Shown here piece by piece: positions 1 through 10,902 of a stretch of DNA of 43,683 nucleotides. The notes under the pieces are model-generated. The model did no database searches and was not told the DNA's origin. It saw nothing but the letters and a program-made list of their open reading frames with translations. Origin of the DNA: Alteromonadaceae bacterium (GTDB lineage: Bacteria; Pseudomonadota; Gammaproteobacteria; Enterobacterales; Alteromonadaceae); the NCBI GenBank assembly GCA_027013165.1, contig JALUXV010000438.1, positions 1 to 43,683 on the forward strand, given 5' to 3'. A program made the position numbers and the translations under genes. Every line of letters begins with the position of its first letter. Positions within the stretch are counted from its first letter, which is position 1.

Positions 1-1272
<1,272 letters not shown>

Positions 1273-1278
1273 TTAAGG

Positions 1279-1293
1279 GCGGTTGATAACCGC
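1279..1293. promoter_or_regulatory. Inverted repeat in the lacZ/araC intergenic region
   Basis: GCGGTT-GAT-AACCGC is a perfect 6-bp inverted repeat with a 3-base spacer, 22 bp ahead of the beta-galactosidase start codon. It could be an operator or a 5' leader hairpin. It lacks the central CG of a typical LacI-family site. The assignment is inference from symmetry and position only. Confidence 0.3.
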
Positions 1294-1363
1294 AAATATA
1301 GCCAATTACAGTAAATTCACTTATGCTTAACACTCTCTTTTATTTATCCAAAACTATCATATA

Positions 1364-2203
1364 GTGTTAAATCGCGAATTTAGAGACATAGTTAATATTG
1401 GCCCGCACTGCCATGAACGCTTTATAGACAGCACAAATACGCCTGAAATTAAAGCATTAGATATTGAACTGGCGGGATGTTCTAATTTATCTGGAACTTA
1501 TCAAGTCGCTAGGGTCACACCGCCAAACCATACCGTATTTTATACTCTGTCTGGCGAAGGATGCGTGTTTACACCACAAGGGAAACTTGCACTACCAAAA
1601 CACAGTTTGGTGTTACTTCCCGCTGACCAAAGCTTTGAAGTGCAAATTGCAGCTGAGCATTGGGATATCATTTGGCTCAATCTAACTAACAGCCCCAGAT
1701 GGCAGCACTTACGAACAACTACTGCTCAGTTAAAGAGTAATGTTGATTTAGCGAGCGTACACCTTGCTATGGAGTTGCTTTATTTAGAAGAAGATGGTCA
1801 TAGGCGGGAAGGGTTAATGCCAATAATTCAGCACCACCTCCGCCGAGTGGTGTCACAAGAAGCAAACGTGCAACAAGCGCGCATTGATGTGTTATTCAGT
1901 GAAGTGGAAAAGCAGCTACAGTTTGATTGGACAGTAGATATCATGGCAAAGCGGGCACACTACTCTGCGCCACATCTTCACCGGTTATGCTTAGAAAAAT
2001 ATGGCAGAAGCCCCATTCAGCAAGTGATACATTTGCGAATGACAAGGGCCAAAAACCTACTTGAAAACACCCAATGGCCAATAGCACATATTGCTCACTA
2101 TGTGGGCTATACCAGCGTATTTACCTTTTCCAAACGATTTAAAAAATCAGCCGGTATATCGCCTACAGACTACCGACTTGAAACCTTAGATACCGATAAA
2201 TAG
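1364..2203 (+). CDS. AraC-family transcriptional regulator
   Basis: A 279-residue regulator. Residues about 45-110 look like the N-terminal cupin-type sensor domain of AraC proteins. Residues about 185-272 form the two helix-turn-helix AraC DNA-binding domain, with first helix pair near 191-212 and the second near 239-262 ending in the family signature 'FSKRFKKSAGISPTDYR'. The start is GTG at 1364; no in-frame ATG precedes it and no strong Shine-Dalgarno is visible, so the exact start is uncertain. It is divergent from the beta-galactosidase gene, so control of galactoside use by a sugar effector is the likely job. The effector cannot be read from the sequence. It ends one base before the convergent deformylase gene. 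Confidence 0.88.
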   Translation: MLNREFRDIVNIGPHCHERFIDSTNTPEIKALDIELAGCSNLSGTYQVARVTPPNHTVFYTLSGEGCVFTPQGKLALPKHSLVLLPADQSFEVQIAAEHWDIIWLNLTNSPRWQHLRTTTAQLKSNVDLASVHLAMELLYLEEDGHRREGLMPIIQHHLRRVVSQEANVQQARIDVLFSEVEKQLQFDWTVDIMAKRAHYSAPHLHRLCLEKYGRSPIQQVIHLRMTRAKNLLENTQWPIAHIAHYVGYTSVFTFSKRFKKSAGISPTDYRLETLDTDK

Positions 2204-2204
2204 A

Positions 2205-2741
2205 TCACTGCTTGTTTGCTGAGTGACCGAACTTTTTCATCCAAACATCGTTTGCCATAATGTCACTTGCACTTTCAATATGATCTAGCCATGTTTTACC
2301 AATCAAGTGGTCATATTCATGTAAGAATACCCGCGCAACAAAGCCTTCAAGTTTAATTTCATGTCGGCTTCCAGTTATGTCTTGATAGCTAACATCAGCC
2401 CAAACGGGCCTTGACACTTTGCCTCTTAACCCGGGCACAGATAAGCAACCTTCCCAGTCTTTAGTAAGCTGTTCACTTTGTGCAACAATGGTAGGGTTGA
2501 TTAACAGCAAGGGGGACATTTCAGGCGCATCGGGATAACGAGCATTGGGCCGTGATGCCACATACATAATTGCTCGAGGATCAAATACCTGAGGCGCGGC
2601 AATACCTATACCTTCGGCACGTAACATGGTTTCCAAAAGCGCATCACAAAACTGTGTTAACTCTAGACTACTGAAATATCCAGCTTCAACAGGTGTCGCG
2701 GGTGTAGCGAGTATTTCTTCACCGACTTGTGCTATGTCCAT
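2205..2741 (-). CDS. def: Peptide deformylase
   Basis: Removes the N-terminal formyl group from new proteins. All three family motifs are present in 178 residues: 'GIGIAAPQ' with Gln51, 'EGCLSVPG' with the metal-ligand Cys99, and HEYDH with His141, Glu142 and His145. Length is near the 169 residues of E. coli Def. It starts 11 bp after pmbA on the same strand, so it is probably cotranscribed with pmbA rather than with fmt as the usual housekeeping def is. It may therefore be a second copy; this is inferred from position and cannot be settled in this window. The C-terminus ends in a tail rich in polar residues without a recognisable domain. Confidence 0.93.
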   Translation of the reverse strand: MDIAQVGEEILATPATPVEAGYFSSLELTQFCDALLETMLRAEGIGIAAPQVFDPRAIMYVASRPNARYPDAPEMSPLLLINPTIVAQSEQLTKDWEGCLSVPGLRGKVSRPVWADVSYQDITGSRHEIKLEGFVARVFLHEYDHLIGKTWLDHIESASDIMANDVWMKKFGHSANKQ

Positions 2742-2752
2742 TTTAGCTGCTC

Positions 2753-4084
2753 TTAACTACCAGCAATCTTCATTTCGTTAAGCAAAATGGAGCCTGTTTG
2801 CACGCTGCCTCGAACATCACGCTCATTACCAATGGCTGCTATGCCCGCAAACATATCGGCTAAGTTACCCGCAATGGTGATTTCGTGAACTGGATACTGA
2901 ATTTCACCGTTTTCTACCCAAAACCCAGCAGCACCACGAGAGTAATCACCAGTCACAATGTTGACACCCTGCCCCATAAGCTCGGTAACAAGAAGTCCAG
3001 TGCCCATTTCTTTGAGTAAGTCTTTGTCACTGTGACCCGTATCGTTTACTAGCCAATTGTGAATACCGCCTGCATGACCAGTAGACTTTTCGTTTAACTT
3101 ACGGCCCGAGTAAGTGGTGTACAAATAAGTCGATAACTTACCCGCTTCAACAATCGTCATATCTCGTGTAGCTACGCCTTCGTTGTCGAAGCTTGAACTG
3201 GCTAATCCCGCCTTTATGAATGGGCGTTCTTGAATATTCAACCATTCAGGAAAAACTTGAGTACCCAATTTGTCGAGAAGGAAACTTGAACGGCGGTACA
3301 AGCTACCACCACTAATTGCGCCTACGTAATGACCAAATAAGCTTGAGGCGATGTCTTTGTTCAATATAACAGGCACTGTGGCGGTGTTTATTTTTCTTGC
3401 GCCCAAACGCTCGACGGTGGCTTGTGCCGCTTCTTCACCCACTAAAGCTGCACTTTTCAGCAAGTTAGCTTTGCGGTTTACCGTATAGGCGTAGTCTCTC
3501 TGCATGTCTTCGCCTTCAGCACCAATAACCATACAGCTCAAGCTATAACGACTGCTAGGATAGCCAGCATTGATGCCATGAGTGTTACCGTATACTCGCA
3601 TACCCAAATTAGCGTTGTACGACGCGCCGTCAGAATTAGTAATGCGTTTGTCATAGGCTAACGCCGCTGACTCTGCCTCAATAGCCAACTCAATACCTTT
3701 TTGCGTATCGAGTACCTCAGGGTGATACAAATCTAAATCTGGGAACTCAGTGGCAATAAGCGCTTTGTCGGCCAGCCCAGTACATGGATCTTCACTGGTG
3801 TACTTTGCAATATCTACGGCTTTTTCTACTGCTAAAGTCAACGCTTCTGGGCTTAGGTCTGCCGTTGACGCGCTACCTTTTCGCTTACCCACATAAACGC
3901 TAATGCCTAGGCCACCATCGTTGGTAAATTCAACGTTTTCAACGTCTTTCATTCGAGAAGAAACGGCGATGCCTTGTACCTTTGACATACTGGCTTCGGC
4001 TTGGGTTGCGCCCTTTTTGATCGCGAGTTTTAGAACGTCATCTACAACATTCTGTACATCGGATAACTGCTGCTCTATCTGCAT
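2753..4084 (-). CDS. pmbA: Metalloprotease subunit PmbA (TldE)
   Basis: PmbA/TldE pairs with TldD to form a cytoplasmic zinc-dependent protease known from processing of microcin B17 and degradation of the CcdA antitoxin in E. coli. The 443-residue protein matches the family over its full length (E. coli PmbA is 450). The N-terminal part carries the 'ISVYVGKRKGSAST' stretch and the C-terminal half carries 'YSGRKLNEKSTGHAGG' and 'VTGDYSRGAAGFWVENG'. It lacks the HExxxH zinc motif, which is expected because TldD supplies the metal site. It is divergent from darP across 73 bp and upstream of the deformylase gene. The tldD gene lies less than 1 kb away on the other side of darP. Confidence 0.95.
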   Translation of the reverse strand: MQIEQQLSDVQNVVDDVLKLAIKKGATQAEASMSKVQGIAVSSRMKDVENVEFTNDGGLGISVYVGKRKGSASTADLSPEALTLAVEKAVDIAKYTSEDPCTGLADKALIATEFPDLDLYHPEVLDTQKGIELAIEAESAALAYDKRITNSDGASYNANLGMRVYGNTHGINAGYPSSRYSLSCMVIGAEGEDMQRDYAYTVNRKANLLKSAALVGEEAAQATVERLGARKINTATVPVILNKDIASSLFGHYVGAISGGSLYRRSSFLLDKLGTQVFPEWLNIQERPFIKAGLASSSFDNEGVATRDMTIVEAGKLSTYLYTTYSGRKLNEKSTGHAGGIHNWLVNDTGHSDKDLLKEMGTGLLVTELMGQGVNIVTGDYSRGAAGFWVENGEIQYPVHEITIAGNLADMFAGIAAIGNERDVRGSVQTGSILLNEMKIAGS

Positions 4085-4157
4085 AGTAAGTTTTCGCTGT
4101 CTAAATTCGGCTGTGATAGTTACAATTTAGCTAAAGTGTAACACTTATGGGTTTGAA

Positions 4158-4694
4158 ATGAGCAATCACGATCCGAATTCCTTCGAAGAAAATGGCTTCG
4201 AAGAAGAGAATGAATTTGTTAGTAAGTCTGAACTTAAACGTCAGTCAAAAGAATTACATAAATTAGGCGAAACCTTAGTCAACCTTACCGCTGCCCATCG
4301 AGCAACAATTGCCATGGACGATGAGCTTCAAGAGGCTGTTGAGTTGGCGGCAGGGTTAAGTCGTAAAAAAGACGGCTTTCGTCGTCAATTGCAGTTTATT
4401 GGTAAACTGCTTCGCCAGCGTGATGTCACCGACATTCAGGCTGGGTTAGCAAAACTCACCCACCAACATCAAGCGAGTAATGCGGCGTTTCACGCCATCG
4501 AAAAAGCGCGAGATGCGATTATTGAACAGGGTGATACAGCTATTCAGGCGTTACTGGAAAAACACGAAGAACTCGACCGACAAAAACTGCGCCAGTTCTA
4601 TCGTCAAATCAAGAAAGAGCGGGAGAAGAATGGCCCTCCGAAAGCGTTCAGAGAGTTGTTTCAGTATTTAAAATCAATCATGCCACAGGCATAA
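4158..4694 (+). CDS. darP: Ribosome biogenesis factor DarP (YjgA, DUF615)
   Basis: DarP helps late maturation of the 50S subunit in E. coli. The 178-residue protein (E. coli YjgA 183) is highly charged with an acidic N-terminus (residues about 5-22), then 'SKSELKRQSKELHKLGETLV', and ends with a helical region carrying 'RQFYRQIKKE' and 'KAFRELFQYLK', both typical of the family. It has no signal or membrane segment. Divergence from pmbA is the same arrangement as in E. coli. A strong hairpin immediately after the stop codon, shared with the convergent tldD gene, ends the transcript. Confidence 0.93.
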   Translation: MSNHDPNSFEENGFEEENEFVSKSELKRQSKELHKLGETLVNLTAAHRATIAMDDELQEAVELAAGLSRKKDGFRRQLQFIGKLLRQRDVTDIQAGLAKLTHQHQASNAAFHAIEKARDAIIEQGDTAIQALLEKHEELDRQKLRQFYRQIKKEREKNGPPKAFRELFQYLKSIMPQA

Positions 4695-4727
4695 AAAAAG
4701 GCGATGTAGCAAATACATCGCCTTTTT
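4695..4727. terminator. Bidirectional terminator between darP and tldD
   Basis: GGCGATGTA (4700-4708) pairs with TACATCGCC (4714-4722) across a 5-base loop, extended by A and T runs on both sides, so each strand shows a hairpin followed by a T tract. It starts directly after the darP stop codon and lies 25 bp after the end of tldD. Confidence 0.92.
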
Positions 4728-4752
4728 AGTATCTATTAAGTAAAACCTTGCA

Positions 4753-6192
4753 CTAGGCCGTACCGCCCACAGTAAGCTCATCGATTTTAAGTGTAGGTTG
4801 ACCAACGCCTACCGGTACACTTTGACCGTCTTTACCGCAAACACCTACGCCTCTATCAAGGGCAAGGTCGTTGCCGATCATTGATATTTTTTGCATTACT
4901 TCAGGGCCATTGCCAATGAGGGTAGCGCCTTTAACAGGTGCCGTTATTTCCCCATTCTCAATCAAATAAGCTTCTGCACTAGAGAACACAAATTTGCCCG
5001 ACGTAATATCTACCTGACCACCTGCAAAGTTAGGGGCATAGATTCCCTTATCGATAGACGCGATAATTTCTTTGGGGTCGTACTCGCCAGCTAACATATA
5101 AGTGTTAGTCATACGAGGCATGGGTAGATGTGCATAAGACTCACGACGACCATTGCCAGTAGGTGCGACACCCATCAATTTGGCGTTGTGTTTATCTTGC
5201 ATGTAGCCTTTGAGAATACCGTCTTCAATTAATACATTGTATTGGCTCGGTGTACCTTCATCATCGACGGTTAACGAACCACGGCGATCAGACATAGTGC
5301 CATCATCTACCACAGTCACGCCTTTTGCTGCTACCTGTTGGCCAATGCGACCACTAAACGTTGAAGCGCCTTTGCGGTTAAAATCGCCTTCTAAACCATG
5401 TCCTACCGCTTCATGTAACAACACGCCAGGCCAGCCATTACCCAATACCACTGGCATTGCACCTGCCGGTGAAGCTACCGCTTGCATGTTTACCCGAGCC
5501 ATGTGTAAGGCTTCATCTGCAAGCTGCTCATAAAACAATTTGTCGCCTTCACGACTAAAAAAGCTATAAGCGTAACGTCCACCTGCACCAGCGCTTCCAC
5601 GCTCACGGCGGTCGCCTTTTTCAAGCAACACTGAACAGTTTAAACGCACCAAAGGACGAATATCTGTGGCTAAGGTACCGTCACTTCCTGCAACAAGTAC
5701 TTCCTCGTACACACCACTTAAGCTAACTACCACTTGACTCACGTCTGTGTCTTGCTGACGAATGTAAGCATCTACAGACTTTAGTAAGGCAATTTTTTCA
5801 GCGTCTTTCATGGCTAAAATGGGATTGTCTTCACTGTAGCGAGGGGTCACACTGTGTTGTCCTAGCGATGCCACCTTATGAGTACCACCCGCAGGCGCAA
5901 TACTTCGTGCAGCGCCGCATGCTTTGGTGATAGCATCTCGGCTGATCTCGTCTGAATAAGCAAAACCCGTCTTCTCGCCACTTATCGCACGAACACCAAC
6001 ACCGCGCTCGATGTTGTAGCTGCCTTCTTTAATAATACCGTCTTCTAACACCCAGCTTTCATGCTGACTTGATTGAAAATAAAGGTCGGCATAGTCAGTA
6101 GTGTGCGTGTGGATCTGACCAAGTGCATTTTCTAAAAACGCGATATCCAGATCGGAATCGGCCAATAAACGGCCTTCAACTGAATTAGACAA
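4753..6192 (-). CDS. tldD: Metalloprotease TldD
   Basis: Catalytic subunit of the TldD/TldE protease. The 479 residues align end to end with E. coli TldD (481). The zinc motif HEAVGH is present with His260, Glu261 and His265, and the third ligand Cys452 sits in '[11 protein letters not shown]'. The start is TTG at 6192, preceded by AGGAG six bases upstream. It overlaps the last 8 bases of the upstream Nit-type hydrolase, so translation is probably coupled. It is the last gene of the mreB-to-tldD block. The partner subunit gene pmbA is less than 1 kb away, whereas in E. coli the two are far apart. Confidence 0.96.
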   Translation of the reverse strand: MSNSVEGRLLADSDLDIAFLENALGQIHTHTTDYADLYFQSSQHESWVLEDGIIKEGSYNIERGVGVRAISGEKTGFAYSDEISRDAITKACGAARSIAPAGGTHKVASLGQHSVTPRYSEDNPILAMKDAEKIALLKSVDAYIRQQDTDVSQVVVSLSGVYEEVLVAGSDGTLATDIRPLVRLNCSVLLEKGDRRERGSAGAGGRYAYSFFSREGDKLFYEQLADEALHMARVNMQAVASPAGAMPVVLGNGWPGVLLHEAVGHGLEGDFNRKGASTFSGRIGQQVAAKGVTVVDDGTMSDRRGSLTVDDEGTPSQYNVLIEDGILKGYMQDKHNAKLMGVAPTGNGRRESYAHLPMPRMTNTYMLAGEYDPKEIIASIDKGIYAPNFAGGQVDITSGKFVFSSAEAYLIENGEITAPVKGATLIGNGPEVMQKISMIGNDLALDRGVGVCGKDGQSVPVGVGQPTLKIDELTVGGTA

Positions 6193-7003
6193 AGTGACTC
6201 CTGAATCGATTATGTTTCGCTATGGGCATATTGCGTTTTAGCTTTTCCCGTAACTCTAGCTCGCATTGTACCTGAATGCAGCCGGGAAGTTTCTCTTGTT
6301 GTGCTAAAACTTCGCCCCACGGCGACACTATCATGCTGTGACCGTACGTTTCACGATTATTAACGTGAACGCCAGTCTGATTGGCGGCCACTACAAAACA
6401 TTGTTTCTCTACGGCTCTGGCTTGAATAAGCGTGTGCCAGTGTGCCTCACCGGTTTTCTGAGTGAATGCAGCGGGTAGCACCAAAATATCAATATCGCCC
6501 ATGGCTTGGAAAAGCCCGGGAAACCGAACGTCGTAACACACAGCTAAACCAATCACACCAACGTCTGTTTTTACTGTAACAACTTCGCTTCCCGCCTTGG
6601 TACAGTTGGATTCTTTATAGCTGCCAGTGGCATCGTCTACCGAAACATCAAATAAGTGAATTTTACGATAATCGGCAAGTACCTCTCCGGTGGGTCCGAA
6701 CAAATAACACGCCGCAGAAAACTTATCTTCATTCAGTACTTGTTCTGGAAAAGTTCCAGATACTATGTAGCACTGATGCAACTTGGCCAATGTAGCCAAA
6801 CGCTCTTGAATGAGTCCTGAGCCCTGCACTTCTGCATGTTTCAACACATTGATGTCTTTAGTACCAAAACAGGCAAAGCACTCAGGTAGAACAACCACAC
6901 TGTTCGGAGCAATATTGGTGTTCGCCAAAGAAGCTTCAACAAAGTGTAGGTTTTCTTCAACATTGGGAGTTGACGTCATTTGTACGGCAACTAAATTAAC
7001 CAT
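6185..7003 (-). CDS. Carbon-nitrogen hydrolase, Nit1/YbeM-like amidase
   Basis: Nitrilase-superfamily amidase of 272 residues. The catalytic triad is visible: Glu41 in 'VVLPECF', Lys114 in 'YRKIHLFD' and Cys156 in 'AVCYDVRFP'. The closest characterised group is the Nit1/YbeM amidase that repairs deaminated glutathione; that substrate is inferred from family resemblance. The start at 7003 is chosen because GGAGGTGG precedes it by a few bases; a longer frame would run far into yhdP. It overlaps the yhdP stop by 8 bases and tldD by 8 bases, so it is translated within the same operon. A gene of this kind between yhdP and tldD is common in marine gammaproteobacteria. Confidence 0.93.
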   Translation of the reverse strand: MVNLVAVQMTSTPNVEENLHFVEASLANTNIAPNSVVVLPECFACFGTKDINVLKHAEVQGSGLIQERLATLAKLHQCYIVSGTFPEQVLNEDKFSAACYLFGPTGEVLADYRKIHLFDVSVDDATGSYKESNCTKAGSEVVTVKTDVGVIGLAVCYDVRFPGLFQAMGDIDILVLPAAFTQKTGEAHWHTLIQARAVEKQCFVVAANQTGVHVNNRETYGHSMIVSPWGEVLAQQEKLPGCIQVQCELELREKLKRNMPIAKHNRFRSHFV

Positions 7004-10000
7004 CGACCACCTCCATGTTAACCCGCTGAAGGTCTTCTTCAGTAAGTGGGCGCTCAGTGCTCTCTTGCGGGGGAGCGGTATTATTTTGTGCGGGAAGACT
7101 GATATCCTTGCTGTCGCGCCCCACTTCTTCAAACACAGGCTCACTTATGGTGCCCGTAACTTTATAGTTCACATTCGAAATGACCTTAGCTGAAGTCAAC
7201 ATTTGGTCGAGAGCCAAAGCTGCGAGTGCAGTTGGCGGCGTGGCCAAAAAATACACTAACACAGGCAAATTACCCGTTACGTTGGGGGTAAATGACACGT
7301 CGTAGTTTAACGACCCATCAGCCAGCACTGTAGAGCCCATAATTTCAATATCACCTGCGCCGCCATCAATTTCTGTATCACCAGTGTAGGCTACGCCATC
7401 TGAAATATTTAGGGTTCCAGACATGCTGTCATAGAAAAAGCCTTTGGCAAATACGTCTCTAAAATCCAAACTCAACTTGCGAACAATGGAGTTTAGACTG
7501 AACAAGGTAAATATACGTGAGCCCTTGTCGCTAAGTTCAGTGAGGTAACCATCGCTTAATCCCCACTCAATGTCACCGTTAAGCTTGGCTAATGAAAATG
7601 CCATGGGCGATCTTTCCCAAGACAGATCAAAGTTCAGGTCAGCTTGAGAGTCTTTGATACCCGATGTCACGCCAAACTGTTTAAGCATTTGCCCTACATC
7701 AGGAGAAACCAGAGTGCCTATCAGCTGAGTAGAAGCCTGCCCACCCACAATGCTCCACTCACCTGTAGCATTAACCTCTAATTCATCAGACAGAGTTCGC
7801 AACTGGCGAATCACCATACCTTGATCTGCGCGAGCCACATCTAATGTGACTTCTCCCAGTTCAACATCAAACACTTCACACTGGCGACAGTACAAAGACA
7901 AAGGAGGTAGCTTTGTTGGATTAAGCCCAGCAGTGTCTTCGTTGCCTGTCGTAATGGCACTGAGCTCTGGCGATTTATTGAGACTCAAATAGTCGATATC
8001 TATCTTAACGCCCTGCTCGTACAAATCCCGATTGAATAGAATTGAGCCACGGGCATCTTCGGCAACAATATCAAGTAACCAATCACCAAAGGCGTATTCA
8101 GCCTCCAAATCCACATTGTGAAGCGAGTAACTGCCCAATGACAATTGTTCGGTACTTGCCGCGATATGTGTTGGCAAGCCAAATAAAGACAGCCTCTTTC
8201 CCTCGCCAGACTTATTGGTTTCAGCGCGGGTAAACGAACCAATGGCGTCAAACCATTGGGTGACGTCAGCACTTTCAAGCTGTGCAACAATATTGAAGCC
8301 GTCGCCCGTATGGGTGATGCTGTCTTCCCCAATGGATAGTAATGATTGAGTAAACTGCATTGTGCTATGAGGCAGGGTTCCTTCAAACGTCACTGATTCA
8401 CCAAGAGCCACATTGACATGTGAGCCATCATTGACCCCCTTGCTTGTTATTATCAAAGGGAGATCTTGTGACAATGACGAGGAAAACGGTTGAGGAAGAG
8501 TGCTTTCCACGTCTGTTAAGTTAGCCTGTAATACGGCTTGGTATTCGTATGCTTGTTTGCCCAGTGAAAGCGCTAAGTCTAGCTGCCAATTCGATTCTCC
8601 TGTGAGATATTGAGCAAATTCATCAGAAACGTAACTCGCCAGTGGTGTAACGTCCCAGCGACCTTGCATGTCAATGGTTAATCCATAGGTGTCTTGTTGC
8701 TCTCCGGTAAACGACAAACTAACAGGTTGAGAAAGCAAGTTAGCCGATAAGTTATTCGCAGTAATGTTGCCGTTGATGAAGTCAATTTCACCAGATACCT
8801 GCTCGAAGGTCATCTTTGTGCTGGCGATATAAATGGGCGTGTTGTCGAGACGAGCGCGACCCGATGCAACGACTTTACGGGTGTGTAATGGAATATCCAA
8901 CTGAAGGTCGGCAGCTACAGGGCCAGATATTAATACGTCTTTATTGAGAACACGCCCTAATGAATTCGATAGACTAGATTCAGCCATGAGTGCAGCCAAC
9001 TGCTCGCCAGTACCGTCACTCGATGCGTTAATAGTCAGTGTTGAATTTGGCCGCATACCGGGAATAACCGCCACAATATCTTTAAGCGCTATATCGTTAA
9101 GCTGTGCAGCGTCGCTTTCCATGATAAGGTCGTTGTTTTCAAAACGCAGCGACAAATCAAGCTCTGATAAAGCTGGCCACTTAGATGAGAATATAAAGTC
9201 GCCTTTTTCCACATCGACATATGCTTGGAAAATACCTTGGTTATTTTCAAATGGCCAGTCACCTGCCTTACCCTTCCACAGCACAGTTGCGCGGGTTACG
9301 TCACCTGCCCCAGTAAAGGCTCTGGTAAGAAAAGCATTGGTATTTTTCCCCATGTACTTGTTGGGGAACAACTGGCTGACCGTATTCAGCGGCATCGGCG
9401 CTATATCAAGTAAACTTGTAACTTCTCCAGAAGTGAGGTTAACCAACCCCTCAGCAGACAAATCAACAATGTCTGATTCAATCATTACATCGTTAATGGC
9501 TAGCTGCCACTCTTTGCCGTCATTACTGGCTTGTGGGTATACGAAAATACTGGCATTAAGCGCATCTAATGCCAGATTTTGTTTTAATATTCTGTCTGAT
9601 AGTAGCTCGCTTTGAGCAGAATGAAGATGTACGGCACCGCTATTTTTGTACCAAAACACATCGGCATCTAACGAAGTCATCCCAGGTATACGTTCAGTTT
9701 GCGACCAAGACAAGTCAATGACTTTTGCAGCAAGCGCCACACCTCTGTCACGTATTTGAATTTGTAGAGTGGCTAATTCGCCTTTGGGGTTAAGCGCTCT
9801 AAACTCCTGTTCTCCAGCTTCACTCATCACAAGAGGTAACACCATAAGAAAAGGGTTAAGTTGGATGGGTTTAACCGTGTTGAGCACCAGTTCACCATGG
9901 TTATACCATTGACCAACAATGTCGGTAACAAGGGTTTCGTTGTTAGAATCCAGTACCAACTGGTCTACCCGTATATTCCATCCATCTTGATGAGGTAGCA

Positions 10001-10877
10001 GTTGAAAATCACCGCCGCGAATTGCGGTGAACAAGATATTCTCTTCACTTCCCCACTCTAACGTACTGTCTGAAAACTGGCCGGTAATTCCACTAATAGT
10101 GCCAGAATCGATATTCGCCCATAGTTCTAGATTAGCTTGGCTCTGTTTTAAGGGTCGCTTTGTTTTGAGCAAGTCGCTGACCCAAGGTGATATATCTAGC
10201 GCTTCCGCTTTTGCGTAAATAACACCACCAATACTCTCTTCGGTTTCCGTGAGGTCAACGATAAACGAAGCCGTATTCGCCGAAACACCTTTTAATCTAG
10301 CGCTTCCAGAACCTTGGTGGCGATCACCACGGTTTTGCCACGACAAGTGCTCTACTTCATAAACGTGTTGTTCGCTCTGATGGGACAAACTCACCACGCC
10401 ATCACGTAGTGAAAAGCTTTGAAGCTGATTGAGGAATAGGTTTCTAAGCGCCTCAAGCACGGGAAAGTCATTATCTCTCGCACCAATACGCTGAATATCA
10501 ATATCAACATTAACGCCGCGAAGCTCGAACCGGTTTGACGATATCATTCGTTGAGAAATGGACTGCCAAAAGTCAATTTCCACGTATACCTGACTCACAT
10601 CCAGAGCCACAGGAGATGCAATGTCTTTATCGAGGGTGACACCATTGAGCACAATACTTGGCCCAGAGCGCAACCACACTGCATGAACACTTTCAATGCT
10701 CAGGTTAACGCCGTACTGTTCATTGACCAAATCTTCAATGAGGTGTTTTTTGTGTTCTAAATGAGGCAATGCGTAGCGCATAGCACTGAGTGCAAGCGCA
10801 AACAGTACTAGCAATATCGCAAGAAAGAGCCACAGCTTTTTGACCGTATAGGCTATGACCGAAGAAAAATTAATCAC
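6996..10877 (-). CDS. yhdP: AsmA-like envelope protein YhdP (DUF3971)
   Basis: A 1293-residue protein matching YhdP (E. coli 1266). One membrane segment near residues 13-33 anchors it in the inner membrane. The rest is a long beta-rich periplasmic chain ending in the AsmA-like C-terminal region with 'DVSFTPNVTGNLPVL' followed by a conserved hydrophobic stretch. YhdP with TamB and YdbH is known to carry phospholipids between inner and outer membranes as bridge-like proteins. The start is GTG at 10877 with AAAGG seven bases upstream. It begins 25 bp after rng and overlaps the Nit-type amidase gene at its end, as part of the mre operon. Confidence 0.95.
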   Translation of the reverse strand: MINFSSVIAYTVKKLWLFLAILLVLFALALSAMRYALPHLEHKKHLIEDLVNEQYGVNLSIESVHAVWLRSGPSIVLNGVTLDKDIASPVALDVSQVYVEIDFWQSISQRMISSNRFELRGVNVDIDIQRIGARDNDFPVLEALRNLFLNQLQSFSLRDGVVSLSHQSEQHVYEVEHLSWQNRGDRHQGSGSARLKGVSANTASFIVDLTETEESIGGVIYAKAEALDISPWVSDLLKTKRPLKQSQANLELWANIDSGTISGITGQFSDSTLEWGSEENILFTAIRGGDFQLLPHQDGWNIRVDQLVLDSNNETLVTDIVGQWYNHGELVLNTVKPIQLNPFLMVLPLVMSEAGEQEFRALNPKGELATLQIQIRDRGVALAAKVIDLSWSQTERIPGMTSLDADVFWYKNSGAVHLHSAQSELLSDRILKQNLALDALNASIFVYPQASNDGKEWQLAINDVMIESDIVDLSAEGLVNLTSGEVTSLLDIAPMPLNTVSQLFPNKYMGKNTNAFLTRAFTGAGDVTRATVLWKGKAGDWPFENNQGIFQAYVDVEKGDFIFSSKWPALSELDLSLRFENNDLIMESDAAQLNDIALKDIVAVIPGMRPNSTLTINASSDGTGEQLAALMAESSLSNSLGRVLNKDVLISGPVAADLQLDIPLHTRKVVASGRARLDNTPIYIASTKMTFEQVSGEIDFINGNITANNLSANLLSQPVSLSFTGEQQDTYGLTIDMQGRWDVTPLASYVSDEFAQYLTGESNWQLDLALSLGKQAYEYQAVLQANLTDVESTLPQPFSSSLSQDLPLIITSKGVNDGSHVNVALGESVTFEGTLPHSTMQFTQSLLSIGEDSITHTGDGFNIVAQLESADVTQWFDAIGSFTRAETNKSGEGKRLSLFGLPTHIAASTEQLSLGSYSLHNVDLEAEYAFGDWLLDIVAEDARGSILFNRDLYEQGVKIDIDYLSLNKSPELSAITTGNEDTAGLNPTKLPPLSLYCRQCEVFDVELGEVTLDVARADQGMVIRQLRTLSDELEVNATGEWSIVGGQASTQLIGTLVSPDVGQMLKQFGVTSGIKDSQADLNFDLSWERSPMAFSLAKLNGDIEWGLSDGYLTELSDKGSRIFTLFSLNSIVRKLSLDFRDVFAKGFFYDSMSGTLNISDGVAYTGDTEIDGGAGDIEIMGSTVLADGSLNYDVSFTPNVTGNLPVLVYFLATPPTALAALALDQMLTSAKVISNVNYKVTGTISEPVFEEVGRDSKDISLPAQNNTAPPQESTERPLTEEDLQRVNMEVVDG

Positions 10878-10902
10878 ACGTTGCCTTTTGATAATAAACT
10901 CG

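Noticed and set aside
7004-7144. Longer N-terminus of the Nit-type hydrolase
   Set aside because: It overlaps yhdP coding sequence in another frame and has no family similarity; a strong ribosome site marks the start at 7003.
8944-9615. Plus-strand open frame of 223 codons inside yhdP
   Set aside because: It is the reverse shadow of a well-supported gene; its composition is serine-rich as expected for such shadows.
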